DNA from: Adenophora triphylla var. japonica
Lineage: Eukaryota; Streptophyta; Magnoliopsida; Asterales; Campanulaceae
Direction: 5' to 3'
NCBI GenBank assembly: GCA_022495995.1
Contig: JAFEMH010002500.1
Span: 272,719 to 336,718 of the forward strand
DNA length: 64,000 nt
Shown: one piece after another, positions 22,358 to 34,323 of the stretch
Numbering within the stretch: position 1 is the stretch's first letter
How the letters are laid out: each line of letters begins with the position of its first letter
The notes under the pieces: model-generated
Database searches by the model: none
The model's input: the letters and a program-made list of their open reading frames with translations, nothing else
Told to the model about the DNA's origin: nothing
Position numbers and translations under genes: made by a program

Positions 22358-22955
22358 TGACTATTTTTGGGGAAGTCGCCCTAAGATCTGACTATTTTTT
22401 GGGAAGTCGCCCTATGATCTGACTATTTTTGGGAAGTCACCCTATGATCTGACTATTTTTGGGAAGTCACCCTATGGCTTGACTATTTTTGGGAAGCCGC
22501 CCTATGGTTTGACTATTTTTGGGAAGTCGCCCTATGGTTTGACTATTTTTGGGAAGTCGCCCTGTGGTTTGACTATTTTTGGGAAGTCGCCATGTAATCT
22601 GACTGTTTTTGGGAAGTCACCCTAAGGTTTTGACTGTTTTGGGGAAGTCGCCCTAAGATCTGACTATTTTTGGGAAGTCACCCTAAGATCTGACTATTTT
22701 TGGGAAGTCACCCTATGGTTTGACTATTTTTGGGAAGTCGCCCTGTAATCTGACTGTTTTTGGGAAGTCACCCTAAGGTCTGACTATTTTTGGGAAGTCA
22801 CCCTATGGTTTGACTATTTTTGGGAAGTCGCCCTATGATCTGACTATTTTTGGGAAGTCACCCTATGGTTTGACTATTTTCGGGAAGTCGCCCTATGATC
22901 TGACTATTTTTGGGAAGTCGCCCTATGATCTGACTATTTTTGGGAAGTCACCCTG
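22358..22955 (-). repeat. Minisatellite, about 20 x 30 bp
   Basis: The unit (plus strand) is TGACTATTTTTGGGAAGTC followed by a variable RCCCTAWGRTY tail. Copies run from 22358 to 22955 with a few one-base indels and C/T changes. Confidence 0.95.
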
Positions 22956-23007
22956 GTAATGATTTCGGTTTGATTGCGATTTATCGCTTTCCTCGTGTTG
23001 TGTGTGA

Positions 23008-23300
23008 TAGCGTTTTAGGTGCCTCAAACCTTAATGATGGAGTCTTAGGTGCCTTGAACCTTGATGATGGCGTCTTAGGTGCCTCGAACCTTGGAGATGG
23101 CGTCTTAGGTGCCCCGAACCTTGATTTGAAATGATTTCCCTTTGACGGTTTGGGATGGATGGTCCTTTGGTGGATTTTAGTTCAGGAATAGGAACCTAAA
23201 TGGGGACTTAGTTCAGGAGTATGATTCTAAATCGAGGTTTTGTTCAGGAGTATGAACCTAAATGGGGACCTAGTTCAGGAGTATGATCCTAAGTCGGGGT
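23008..23300 (-). repeat. Two short minisatellites (30 bp and ~33 bp units)
   Basis: 23008-23122: four copies of a 30-bp unit with TTAGGTGCCTCGAACCTTGA; one more single copy sits at 22187. 23175-23300: four copies of a ~33-bp unit with TTAGTTCAGGAGTATGA. Confidence 0.85.
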
Positions 23301-23800
23301 TGAGGGAGATTGTTTGAGGGTATTCTCGCAGGGGAAGATTAGAGCTTATGATGATCATCGGGGAAAAGGGTGACCGTGTTGGTCAAGTGGCTGGACCTAA
23401 GGTAGGCTACCTACGTATCCCGAGTGGGAATCAAGCCTGGACGTAGTTCGAAAACTGCTGGGGATGGTCTTTGATGGTTTGACGGTATTTGGGAGTCACC
23501 CGAGGTTTGATTGTTTTTTGGGAAGTCGCCCTAAGATTTGATGATAATGTTCTTTTAGAAAAGTAGTTGACTAAAATATGCTTTCATACCTGTGCTGTGC
23601 TTACCTGTAGCTGCCGGAAGGACTGAGGCTACGGCTGATGTTGATGAAGAGTTGTTGAGTTGCGGTTTCTGCTGACGATTTGCTGTCTTTGGAGGCATTT
23701 TGACCTGAAGGAGGAGTTTGGTTGAGTCTGCATCTTGCTGGTGATCTTCAACCTTGTAGAAGTTGTTGAGCTTGTCTTCACATTGGGACTTCTTGCTTTT

Positions 23801-24345
23801 GAGAACTTGGTGTCTCTGACCGATTTTCATTTGAGAACTTGGCGTCCCTGACCGATTTGCATTTTGAGAACTTGGCATCTCTGACCGATTTTCATTTGAG
23901 AACTCTGTGTCTCTGTCCGTACTGTATTTGAGAACTTGGCGTCTCTGACCGAACTGTATTTGAGAACTGAGCGTCTCTGACCGAACTGTATTTGAGAACT
24001 GAGCGTCTCTGACCGATTTGTATTTGAGAACTTGGCGTCTCTGTCCGTACTGTATTTGAGAACTTGGCGTCTCTGACCGATTTGTATTTGAGAACTTGGC
24101 GTCTCTGTCCGTACTGTATTTGAGAACTTGGCGTCTCTGACCGAATTGTATTTGAGAACTTGGCGTCTCTGTCCGATTTGTATTTGAGAACTTGGCGTCT
24201 CTGACCGAATTGTATTTGAGAACTTGGCGTCTCTGTCCGATTTGTATTTGAGAACTTGGCGTCTCTGACCGAACTGTATTTGAGAACTTGGCGTCTCTGA
24301 CCGATTTGTATTTGAGAACTTGGCGTCTCTGACCGATTTGTAGAC
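23801..24345 (-). repeat. Minisatellite, about 17 x 32 bp
   Basis: The unit (plus strand) starts GAGAACTTGGCGTCTCTG, followed by WCCGAWYTGTATTT. Because 32 is not a multiple of 3, a minus-strand frame cycles through three readings every 96 bases and stays open for 317 codons (24508-23555). This is a by-product of the repeat, not a protein domain. Confidence 0.93.
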
Positions 24346-27300
24346 ACTGGAGGCGGTCTTCGTATGTTCGTGGATGTTGGAGGTCGACTTTGGTGAAGAT
24401 CATCCTTGCCGAATTCCTGCATTCGTTAGTGAAGAGGAAGATGCATGTATGGCATTCATGATGACAGATGCATGTATGGAACCAAAAAATGATTATGAGA
24501 TGATGCATTTACTTGCCTACGCTTTTTGGCAGGGAAATTACGATTTATGATTTTCAATCACTTAGGATTTTTCCTATTGATTCAAGTTTTGTGCATGCTA
24601 CATGAGCCCTTGGGAGATTTTTGTGGGGATGCATGGTGATGTATGTGTCTGGAGACTGTTTGGAACAGATTTTGAGCACGTGGGGGATGAAAACCCTTGA
24701 TCGCGATTTAAACATCGGTTGTTGGTGAGATTTTGTCAGCAGTATCACATGGACCTCAATTTTGATGAGATTGGATTCGGATCCCGGGTCTTGGTTGACA
24801 GTTTCCCTCTCAATCATGGTCATTTGAAGGCGATGCCGATGTGCTCTGTGGCGCGTTGATATGAGTGAAGCCTCTTTCATTTGGGTGAGCTGTGACTTCG
24901 GCCGAAACCTTGTTCGGAGAATGATTTGATGAAATTGCTAATGCAGGGAGAAACCCAGATCTTAAGTTCCAATGCTACGGGAAGCTGCTGTGTACCAAGT
25001 TCTGAAGCTGAAATTCTTTCTTGATAAAATTCGGGTCCAAAAGACCATCTTGACAAAGCCCCCGGATCCTGAGTAGGCAAAGTCCAGATTTTGAAGAAGT
25101 GACTTGGCGAGTCTATCTCGTAGTGAAGAACCCAATGTGGACCCAAAGATGCCTATAGAAGCCCCAGCTTGAAGAGCCGATCTGAGAAGAACCTGGGAGA
25201 ACCGCTTAGTAAGCCCCAGCGTGAAGAAATTCAGAGCAGTCTTACTGTAGACAGAGTCGTCATGTGACCAGGGAGGCACCCATCTTTTCATATCTTAGTC
25301 GACCAGCCAATGGACAAGACTCAGAAATGTTTACGTGCAGGGGCACATCTTTCGAAAAGTGGGAACGAATCCCGATTTTGTGTATACACACTCTCTTTAG
25401 GTTTGACTCTTTTGAGAGAGTATAAGCATCATAAGGTGTGGAAAAGTGTATGGAAGCCCCTGCTGACAGAAAGACAGTGTTTGGCTCTATTTCCCTATGA
25501 TGTAGAAAGAAAAGACTTGTCGAGACACTTGAAAACTTGTCTTATCTGTGATGATCACAAAGCTGCTTAAAACCCTTTGTTAATGTTCGGGTTATTCAAT
25601 CCCTAAATCTGATATGAACAAATATTTTGATTAATCACAAGGAGAAAACCAACTGATATCGAGAATCAAGCTCGGAAGGGCGGAAAGTGTATAGGGACGA
25701 TCCTTGATGAGACCGGATTTTTTTTCTTTTTTCCTTTTTTTTTTTTTTGAGATTTGTTTATGATTTCGACCGGACCATTTCTGGTTGCCTACGTTCCCTC
25801 CATTATGAAGAGCTCAGGTCGCCGTAGTTCGGGCTTATCCCGAATGAAAAGAGAACGAATGTTGAAATTCTGAGGACCTTTGGGGATTTTGAGGATTTGG
25901 AGGATTGAATAACATATCCCCTTAGAGTGTCCATGAAAGACACGGATGCGAAGCCCCAGTGGGACATCCATGGCAAGTGTTTGTGGAGTAGAAATGAATT
26001 ATGCTCACATCAGATTTGAATTTGCACAATCTTTGATTGATGATTTTGAACCAAGATGAATTAAATTCCAATTTAATCAAGCAATGAAGCATTAATTTGA
26101 TTTAGATCTTAAAGATTGCTATCCGATAGGAATTGCAGCTGGATTTCCGGGCTTCGATCGGCCATCGGGTGATTTTGGAAGTTATGACCTCTTAAAGTGA
26201 GAGGTCTACCGGGCCTTTTGTCGACCGAACCTCTAAAAATGAGAGGTTGGCTTGCAGGGATGTGTTTGGGAAATCTACGGCGGGGAAGATTGATTGCCTC
26301 TAAGAATGAGAGGTCAAATTTTGACTTTGACCAAAGGCGAGGGTAATGGGAGTATCCTCTAAAATCGAGAGGATGGCTTGGGATTGATTTAAGGTAATGG
26401 TGAGAGGAAATCCAAGCTATCGACAACTTTTTTGCGATCTTGCGAGAGTTCAGGCTCCTTTTTGATCATTGGAGAGCTTCTTGAGAAGTCGTGATTTTTA
26501 TCAATTGTGAGGATCGACAATCCTTCTTTTTTTTTTTTTGAAGCTTTTTTTATTTTTTTTTATTTTGCTTGAGCTCCTCTTTTTTTTTTTGTTTGTTTTT
26601 TTTTTCTTGCTTGGAAGGCCTCCTAAGGAGTTGAGGATTGTCTTTGTCCTTCCTTCATGGCTTGAGATATTTTACGCATCGCCGACTCTCGAAGCTAACT
26701 TCTTGGGCTCGCTTGGACTTTCTCTCAGTAAGGAGCAAAAATGATGGCTAAACCGGGTTTCAAAACACGCCGATCTTGAAATGAAAGGGTATTGTTTAGT
26801 GAGGGTGAGGTAATGGCTTTCCTATGGGTGAAAGGCTTCAACCGCAATCCCTACCGGATGACCTAAACGAGATTAAGTCTTCATTGTTTGCTTAAGCTTT
26901 AAATGAGAAAAGATTCATGCAAATTCATCGAGCAACGAGGGGATGATGATGAAAGGGATGTGAGCATATGAGATGCAAGATGGGGAGTTGGTAAGCCCCA
27001 ATTTGGGAAGGATATCAATTGATTTTCTCACTCCGATTAATTTAAATATTAATCATTTCAAAGAATTAGTGGTTGAGCAAAGACAAGTGATCATTTTGGA
27101 TAAAACCATTTCAATTAAGTGTAACGTGGGTGCGCAAGTGATGTCTCGAGTCTAGCAAGAAGAGAAAAAAGACTTATATTAAAAGTTAGGCATTTAACCA
27201 CTATGTCCAAAATGGACTACAACGAAAAATGCCCAGGAAGGACTTAGGTGAAAGAAAAGTACTAGACCCTACGAAGGTTGACTCAAAAGACTATTTTAAA

Positions 27301-27639
27301 GATAGGTAGCCCCCAGTCTAGCTGCTCTTTGCTGTTGAACCATGCATCTATTCTTCGACGCCGGAGACGGAGCTATTGCAGATCTTTCCATCAGATTTCC
27401 TTGGCAATCTCTTTCTTAATCCAAACACTTTCATCGCCCGCGATGGCCGATTCACCGACCTCACAAGGGGGCGAGTCAAATTCCATTATGCCCACAAGGC
27501 TTGAACCACCAAACTCGATCATGTTGACACTCATGTTGTTAGGGAGCGGGTTATTGATAGTATTAGGCCCTTCAGCATCTCTAACCTCCCTTGCTCAATC
27601 AACCCTCAATGGCCTTTTTCAGGGGGACGCAATCATCCG

Positions 27640-29681
27640 TCAGTGCCCATGGTACTGATGAAAGGCACAATGCTTGGAGGTATCCAAAGGAGCGTTGGGG
27701 TTTCTTGGCTGATAATTATCCAAAGGCCGGAGCAAACCTTCTTTTACCAATCCTCTAAAGATATCACTTAAAGGCATCCCAAGGTTTCTCAAGTCTTGAG
27801 CCGGATCTGGATGCATCAGCTTCGGGAACAAAGGAAGTGGCATTGTTACAGCCCCGTCCCGCGTAGCCGCCGCCTCTTTGCCTTTAGCGAAAGCGAGAGT
27901 AGTGTTGGAGGGAGGAGCCCGATATCTCGTAGGCGGGTGCGGCAATGGGCCGCCGATTGTAAGCCTTTTCAAACTTAGCCCCGATTAACCATTGCACGCA
28001 AGTCACGTAGGGGAAGTGGCCGAGGGAAGCTCTCAAATGCGGCTTCAAGCATGACCGAAAGATGTCTAACTCGCTTCCTCGTCGAGGGAGGAATGGCCAT
28101 TTCACCGAGCTTTAAGTTCCACCTCTTATAGAAATCCCCAATATTCTCATTGTGGCGCCGCATCGTTGTTTGCAGGTGTCAACTCGTTTGTCTCCCATTC
28201 CAAGTTGGCTTTATACTTATCTCGTGAAAGTACCGGTAACTGCTCCCAAGTAGCCCTAGCTTCAGCCGCAATCGGAAAAACCATTTCAAAGCCCCCGACT
28301 TCAAAGAGAGACTAAAGTAATCGGCCAACTCGCCGGTTTGTGCATCCCTTAGCCTTCATTGCCAAAGTATAGGTGTCCAAGTGAGTTTTAGGACATGCAC
28401 TCCCGTCAAACAATTCCAGAGTGGGCATCACAAACTTGTGAGGCAGGGGACAATCGAGTCGGGATCTCGTAGGCCGAAGAGCAAGTTGTTCTTGCGGTCA
28501 ATTCAGCAATCTGTGCTTTCATTTCCTTGTGTTGCTCCATAAACCAAGCCAATTGGGGATCCAAAGGTGGAGCGGGAATTCCCGAGCCGATATTTGAGCT
28601 AGGAAGAGGACTAGCCGTTGGTGGTGCATTGGTGGAAGGAATATCATATCCCGAGCATAGGTGAAAACCCGTCCTTGGCCCAAATTTCCCCTGGGAGTGT
28701 AGGTAGGAGCTTGGGCAAAGGGATAGAATCCAAATGACTTGCCGTTGGCTTCCAATCGGCAGGAAGATGGAGGCAGATCTCGAGGTAGCCGGATGGCTTG
28801 GATTTCCGGAGTGAGACCCCTAAGTAGGCTTAAGTGCGGGCCGTCGTCCCCGGTTGTTGAATTGCATGGCCGGGTTGGGCGAGGATGCATAACCGGGAGG
28901 ATATTGTGGTCCCGGTGATTCCGATGAAACCGGGATGGGGGCTTGGCAACCCATTAAACCCCGAGTGAGAAATGGGTTTGCGGAAGCCGTGTGAGGAGCA
29001 ACCGAGCTAGCATCATTCCTCGAGGAGGAGCTCCCGACCGTCGCCCCGAACCAAACCGCGGTGGCATTCCAAACCGTTGCGAAAGTCCGGATTGATTGGT
29101 CCCAAACCGAGGCGGGATCCCAATTTGCCGTGGCATTCCGGGGTATCCCCAACCATGGGAAGGCATTCCGTATCGACTTTGTCCCCACCGAGGCATTGCG
29201 AACCGGCTCGCCCCGTCAGCCGCACGGATCCAATGGGTCTAGCAATGGGAGCCGGCCGACCTAGAGATCGAGGAGCATGGGCTCATGGTAGTACCGTGGG
29301 AGGCCGTGGTGGCATCCTGAGTAGTCGGGTTGACCAAGAGCGGGATTGAGGTCTTCCTCTTCTTCCACAAATGAAGGTGCCATCCGGGTTGAGACTAGCG
29401 GCCAATCCACGGCTTTTGATAGCCTCCATAAGGCCGTTCAACCGTGCTTCCCGGCGCACTCTCATCTGCTGTTTCGGCTTAGCCGATTCCACCGTTGTTC
29501 CGCTCCGAGGAGTCCCTGGAGGCGGAGTGACGTTGTCCCCATCATTACGGCCGATGCGTACATTCTCAAAGCGGAGTCGAACAAACGGCGAAGCCGATGA
29601 CGCGCTCGACTCTTCCCAACTAATCAAACGATGACCCGATGCCCGAAACCAACCTTTGTGAGGAGTCATGGGAAAGGACAC
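27640..29681 (-). pseudogene. Gag of the first Tat/Ogre-type element
   Basis: Gag blocks are spread over several frames: LNGLMEAIKSRGL...LNPDGTF near the N-terminus (29460-29330), a Pro/Asn-rich middle (29190-28820), PHKFVMPTLELFDGSACPKTHLDTY (28450-28380), IGDFYKRWNLKLGEM (28150-28090), LPMPLSDIFRGLVKEGLLRPLD (27800-27710), and the single knuckle-like CAFHQYHGH (27660-27640) continuing in another frame as TDDCVPLKKAIE. The C-terminal blocks match the second element's gag at 54620-54770. At least four frameshifts, so it is not functional as read. Gag would form the particle that packages the RNA. Confidence 0.75.
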
Positions 29682-30903
29682 GAAGGTTCAGATGTCTGGG
29701 AATGGAAGGAGGGTAGGTGTTTGGGCTTTAGACTCATGCAACATGCGATTATTTGTTCACGTTTACTTAAAACATGCTTTATTAACCTAATCGGTTGGAA
29801 AAGATTGCTCTTCTTTTTCGCAAACTACTCTGGATCCTGGATCAGTGGGCCCCGTCACTACGACTATCAGCCCCTCGTATTCCACCCGTATTTCGACCTC
29901 CCAGGTGGATGCCTCGGGCGAGGGTCCTATAGGGCAAGCGGGTCCCACCGACCAAAAATGAAAACGATCCTAAAAGTCTGGCGGATAATCGAGTCTTAAC
30001 GAGCATTCGATGTAAATTACGGACAAAGCTGACGTCAAAGTCAAGATCATGTCCGAGGGCTCGACGAAAAGTCGGCATGATTTGGACTGATGAATGTCCA
30101 TAATTGATCTTGACTTGTCGTCAGTTAAGCCGTAATTAGGCATGGAATAATCATTAATCCTTGATGACTCAAAGGTCAATGCCGGGAGTCGTTGTATAAT
30201 TTGTGCGCCAAAGCCGAAGTCAAGGCGCCGGTCAATATCTTGGTCAAAGTCTCGCGGCGGAAAACCGGCGTAACTTCGACCGATTAGGGTCCCCGAAAGA
30301 TATTGAGTCGGTATGCCGACAAAGGCTTGAAAGGAAAGGTCTATACACGTACATGGGCATGACACGCACTGCACTAAAAACCAACCGGGTCTCGGACAAA
30401 GTGTGTCACGACAAGTGCATGGTCGACACGAGGCTCCATGGGATGTTTGGGTAGTCCCGTGCTCGTCCGAGAGGCGTAATAAGACCAAACGGACCGCGAC
30501 AAGGATTTCCCGGGTTAGGGACGTAGTGTGCAGTACGGTCACGTGCGCGTAGTGTGCAAGCACTCTATCTTCTTTTCTCGAGTAAAATAGGAAATTTTTT
30601 TATGTGTCTTAAAAATATGATGCATGATTTTTTTTTGAAAATTTTCTTTTTTGAAAATCCTTTTTTTTTTTTTGAATTTTTTTTTTTGAAATTTAATGAA
30701 CACATAAGCACAAAAATTCCAACAGTTAGGGACATGGTTCCGACAGTCAAAATTTTGACTTTTTCCGAGGCGGCCAAAACAACACGAAAATGTGCAAACC
30801 CGGTACACACACATATACACAAAACAAAGGATTTTCAAATGTCGGGACGGAAGCTTGACCCTCAAAAGTTTTTCTTTTTTTTTGAAAAGATAAAACTTGT
30901 TTT
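29682..30903 (-). other. Leader (5' UTR) of the element
   Basis: Non-coding between primer site and gag. 29761-29960 is clearly homologous, inverted, to 52630-52830 in the second Tat/Ogre-type element. This shows that the two belong to one group. 30590-30700 is T-rich with three short poly-T runs. Confidence 0.6.
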
Positions 30904-30922
30904 GTCCCCAGCGGAGTCGCCA
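30904..30922 (-). other. Primer binding site, tRNA-Arg
   Basis: The minus strand reads TGGCGACTCCGCTGGGGAC, complementary to the CCA-bearing 3' end of the plant tRNA-Arg(ACG) type as I know it. It lies one base from the LTR edge (30924). Confidence 0.85.
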
Positions 30923-30923
30923 C

Positions 30924-32619
30924 TGTGATGTACCCGATTTTTTTTTGAAATCAAACGGAGTCGCCACGCCATTTTAATTTTGAGGGCCAAAACTTTGAAA
31001 AATGCCCGAGATCAGAAATTTGGGTTCGGAGGTCACGTTACACGCCGGGAAGGACGTTAGTGTGCACCCGGAATGCCTCGTAAAAACGAGTCTTCCAAAC
31101 ATTCAAAATCCTTTGTTGTGTGTGTGTGTGTGTGTTTTGGCCAAAATAAGTTGAAACTGAGGAAATTAAAAATTGGGAACTCTTTTTAAGGCTTTAAACT
31201 GATCCCATGATTTTTTGTATGATTTTTGGGTTGAGATTTGGAACTCAAAAGATCTTTGGAAGTTGAAAACCATTTCTGCCAGAATGAAAAAGGCAGTTGA
31301 CCCTTGACTTTGAAATGGACTTTAGGGCTTGAAAACTCCAGAATATGGGAAAAGTCCGAGAATGAAAAATGTTCAAAACACCTTAAAAAAGGTTTCTGTA
31401 AAAGAACTTTTCATTTTGGAGGTGATTTGAGGGGTCAAAACCTTCTGGAAATCTCAGATATGAAATCTGGATTTCCAGAAACTGATGAACTAGCCTCTAA
31501 AAGAAAATTTGAAAAAGGGAGTTTTACTCACGCAAAAAATAAAGTAAAAATATGTCTGGAAAGATATGGATGTTGGCTACAAAAAGTATTTTGTAGTCAA
31601 CACCAAATTCCAAGTTTCTGTATGTCCAAAAAATGGGAAAATGGACTGAGATCTCAGAACAATGCTACTGGACAGCAAGATGTTCTTGAGGGAAAATGTG
31701 ATTTTTAGGGGATTTGCATCTATGTTCACCCCATTTTCATCCCTAGACTTGATACCACTACCTTTTGTTAAGTGATTATCATATTCAAGTCATCCTTGGG
31801 GAATTTATGGGGTTTAAACATGTCCTTTGCAAAGGGAAAGGGGATATTTTGTATAAATGAAATTAAAGAGACAAATCAACTAGAGATTTAAAATGTGGAC
31901 CATTTGAGATGGTCATTCATGAAGATGAACTTCAAGATGACCATCTTGGGTCAAAACTTAAGTTAAACTAGACATCAAGTAGATCCAAGTAAGAAGAACA
32001 AGATGAACAAGAAGTTAAAAGAGGATTTTAGGGTTTTGAGAAGGAGGGCTTTACCAATGGTGACACCCTATCTTCCTAGGCTTGGAATTTGACTTGAGGA
32101 GTATCAAGATTTGGTGTTTGGCTTGAGGAGTATCAAGGTTTGGTGTTTGGATTTGTGTTTGGAGTAAGATTGGGAAAGATTCAAGAGAAAATGGTGGCAA
32201 TCTAGGGATTCCCACAGTTTTCTCTCTATATTTCGCCAAAGTTTCGTTCTTTGTGATCAAAATTGTGTTGTGTAAACCGAGAGAGGAGGGTTCAATTTAT
32301 AGGACACCGTGAGTGTCAATCATATCCGCGCGGATAGGGTTCGACGCGTGCACTGTTCATCTGCTACGGTGTAGGCATTGGACAGAGGAATATTTTCGAA
32401 AATTCAAACCGATTCTTTGTTTTTCAACTTTCTTAATTCGGATTTTTCCAATTTCTTTTGCTTTTTGAGATTCTTTTCTTGGTTTAACTTTAAATGGCAA
32501 TGCCCATTTTACCCTTACTTTGTTAGAAAAGTTAGGAATGTTAGGAATTGTTGGAATTGTTATAACTTTCGTTAATTTTCTAACGAAAATTCTAACAAGC
32601 TCAAATTGGAGCACTTACA
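30924..32619 (-). repeat. 5' LTR of the first Tat/Ogre-type element
   Basis: Partner of 20314-22011. Differences include a shorter (GT)n run, a 9-bp duplication at 32537-32546 and scattered substitutions. Promoter with palindrome TATCCGCGCGGATA at 32323-32336 and minus-strand TATA box near 32296-32303. Confidence 0.92.
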
Positions 32620-32647
32620 CCGAGCACACCAATGTGTCTTCAAGACA
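32620..32647 (-). mobile_element. Continuation of the LTR-like sequence
   Basis: After the CCGAG duplication, GTGTCTTCAAGACAC closes the LTR-like sequence that was split by the Tat/Ogre insertion. The MULE coding homology starts right after, so the boundary is near 32647. Confidence 0.4.
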
Positions 32648-34098
32648 CCTAAATGAGAGAATGCTTCCACATAAGTGCCAAATGCCCAGAACACACGATC
32701 AAACATACCTAAAGCATCGGGAGGAGGAGGATCAGAATCTCCACAATGGTTCCAGGGTTCCACTTTTGGATGGCTGCTAATAAACGTGGCAATCTTATGT
32801 AAGATTCTTCCCAGTCTCCATATGCCTCTGCAATAGCTTTTTGTTTGCCACACCATGCCTTTCTATATGAAACTTCCTTTCCATGGGCTTTTTTTATTTT
32901 CGCCTTCACTAGTGCAATCTTCAACTCGGGATCAGCCTTAACCAGTTCCAAAACTTCTTGCCCTATGAACTTAGCATCTAGGTTTTGATGATCTTGGCTA
33001 ATTTATGTTCTCAAGCTAGAATGAGGACCCTTGTATTTGGTAACTTTCCAATACCCGACATTCTTCAAACTCACATTCACATAAAAATTGCACAGAAAAT
33101 CTTTCACCAAACACTCAATAGTCCACTTTCGGGTTGTGCTTCGTTTTATCTTGAAGCGCAAATTTTTCTTAATATGAAATAACTTCATTTTATACTGCAC
33201 CTCTGTCTTCTTTGAAAAGTGAATACCTTTGGCAATTTCATCATGTTCTACATTCCATTCAGCAAAGTTATATTGGTTATCATCATATATCTCTGATCCT
33301 TCTCCAATATCGCGATAAAATTGATACCCGACTCTCTCATGCACATGATGTTGTCGTTCTTCGTAAGCAACCAAATGTAACCCCAAATCTTCCCTCACTC
33401 CAGCATCACCCTCATTCTCGCTATCATCAGTAGGACTACTGCAATCATCATATCCATCGTCACGATCTTCATTTAGAAGCAACCCGATATTTTCTTCATA
33501 ATCTGAATCATTATCATCATCATTATACAATTTCTCACCCTCACCCTCACCCCCTCCCTCTTCCTCTCTCTTCCTCCCCCTCTTCCTCTTCCTCTCCCTT
33601 TCCCTTTTCCTCTTCCACATATGTTTGTGTACTTGTTCCAGCATCCCTCTGACTATAGCAGCTTAAAGAACCCATCTGGAAGGTATCCATGTCATTAACA
33701 TACTCATTTTGTAATGGCTCCTCATGGGTTTCAAACTCCTCAACATTCACATTATCAACTAAATTCATCTTAACATACAATTGTAAGCTACTCAACCCAC
33801 CAAACTGAGCAGAAACATCAAACATGACTTCCATACCCATATCATTGTCGATTACAAATGAAATGTAATTTGCAATCCCGGGAGCGACAAGATGAGGATA
33901 TCTACATGTAACTTGCAACTGAACAATAGCTCGATTTACCCCAATTTTCTTAGCTAACTTTTTAATCAACTTCTTGTAACTTCACCGAGTTTTAGCCCTA
34001 AGTGCACATTTTTGTCCCCTTTCAAAATGTTCACCTTCAAACGGGTGTTCATCATCTCCTCCCCAATAACACATGAAAACAAGTGAAACTCCAGCCAT
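32648..34098 (-). pseudogene. MULE (Mutator-like) transposase, N-terminal half
   Basis: It starts MAGVSLVFMCYWGG at 34098. Then come blocks of the MuDR-type zinc/DNA-binding region (LRFKIKRSTTRKWTIECLV...YWKVTKYKGPHSSLRT, 33160-33003), the segment ELVKADPELKIALVKAKI, SYRKAWCGKQKAIAEAYGDWEESYIRLPRLL (32950-32740) and FDRVFWAFGTYVEAF (32710-32655). Homology stops just before the DDE catalytic core. Damage: in-frame TGA (near 33985), a frameshift in a GAA/GAG-rich stretch (33540-33640), in-frame TAA after GPHSSLRT, and a shift near 32715. Transposase would cut and paste the element; this half gene cannot. The C-terminal half is not found left of the Tat/Ogre element. Confidence 0.85.
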
Positions 34099-34277
34099 AT
34101 TTATTCCTAAAAATTGAAAATTTTTTTATCAAAAACCTAATTTAACAATATCACTACATTTACAAAAAAAAATAAAATTAAATAAACATTAATTTTAAAT
34201 TTCAAACAAAAATTAAGAGGGATTAAAATGTACCTTCTTTTTTTGGTTCTTCTTATGCTCACTTCTTTGAATTTTTC

Positions 34278-34323
<46 letters not shown>

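Larger units (their letters stand above)
22027..27300 (-). other. Long non-coding 3' region of the element (hypervariable 3' UTR)
   Basis: 5.3 kb between the end of gag and the polypurine tract with no pol motif. It is built largely of minisatellites (listed separately) and a block repeated three times with GGCTACCTACGTATC words (22110, 22290, 23400). 24880-27300 holds only short shadows of frames plus poly-T stretches (25725-25750, 26525-26610). Tat-lineage elements are known for long, repeat-prone 3' regions. Confidence 0.65.
20314..32619 (-). mobile_element. Tat/Ogre-type Ty3/gypsy element with gag but no pol
   Basis: Two LTRs of 1698 and 1696 bp, flanked by CCGAG on both sides (20309-20313 and 32620-32624). 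The orientation is minus: the primer site is next to the right LTR, the polypurine tract next to the left. The primer site matches the 3' end of tRNA-Arg, a trait of Tat/Ogre elements. The internal 8.9 kb holds a gag (27640-29681), a leader and a long repeat-rich 3' region. No protease, RT, RNase H or integrase motif was found. The LTRs differ at roughly 25-30 sites by eye (about 1.5 %), so the insertion is fairly recent. Confidence 0.9.

Noticed and set aside
22358..24345. CRISPR-like repeat-spacer array
   Set aside because: Units are contiguous with no unique spacers, no cas genes, and the host is a plant.
23555..24508. A 317-codon minus-strand frame with a repeating protein (QIGQRRQVLKY / SVRDAKFSN)
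   Set aside because: It is produced by a 32-bp minisatellite; the three readings cycle every 96 bases and there is no domain.
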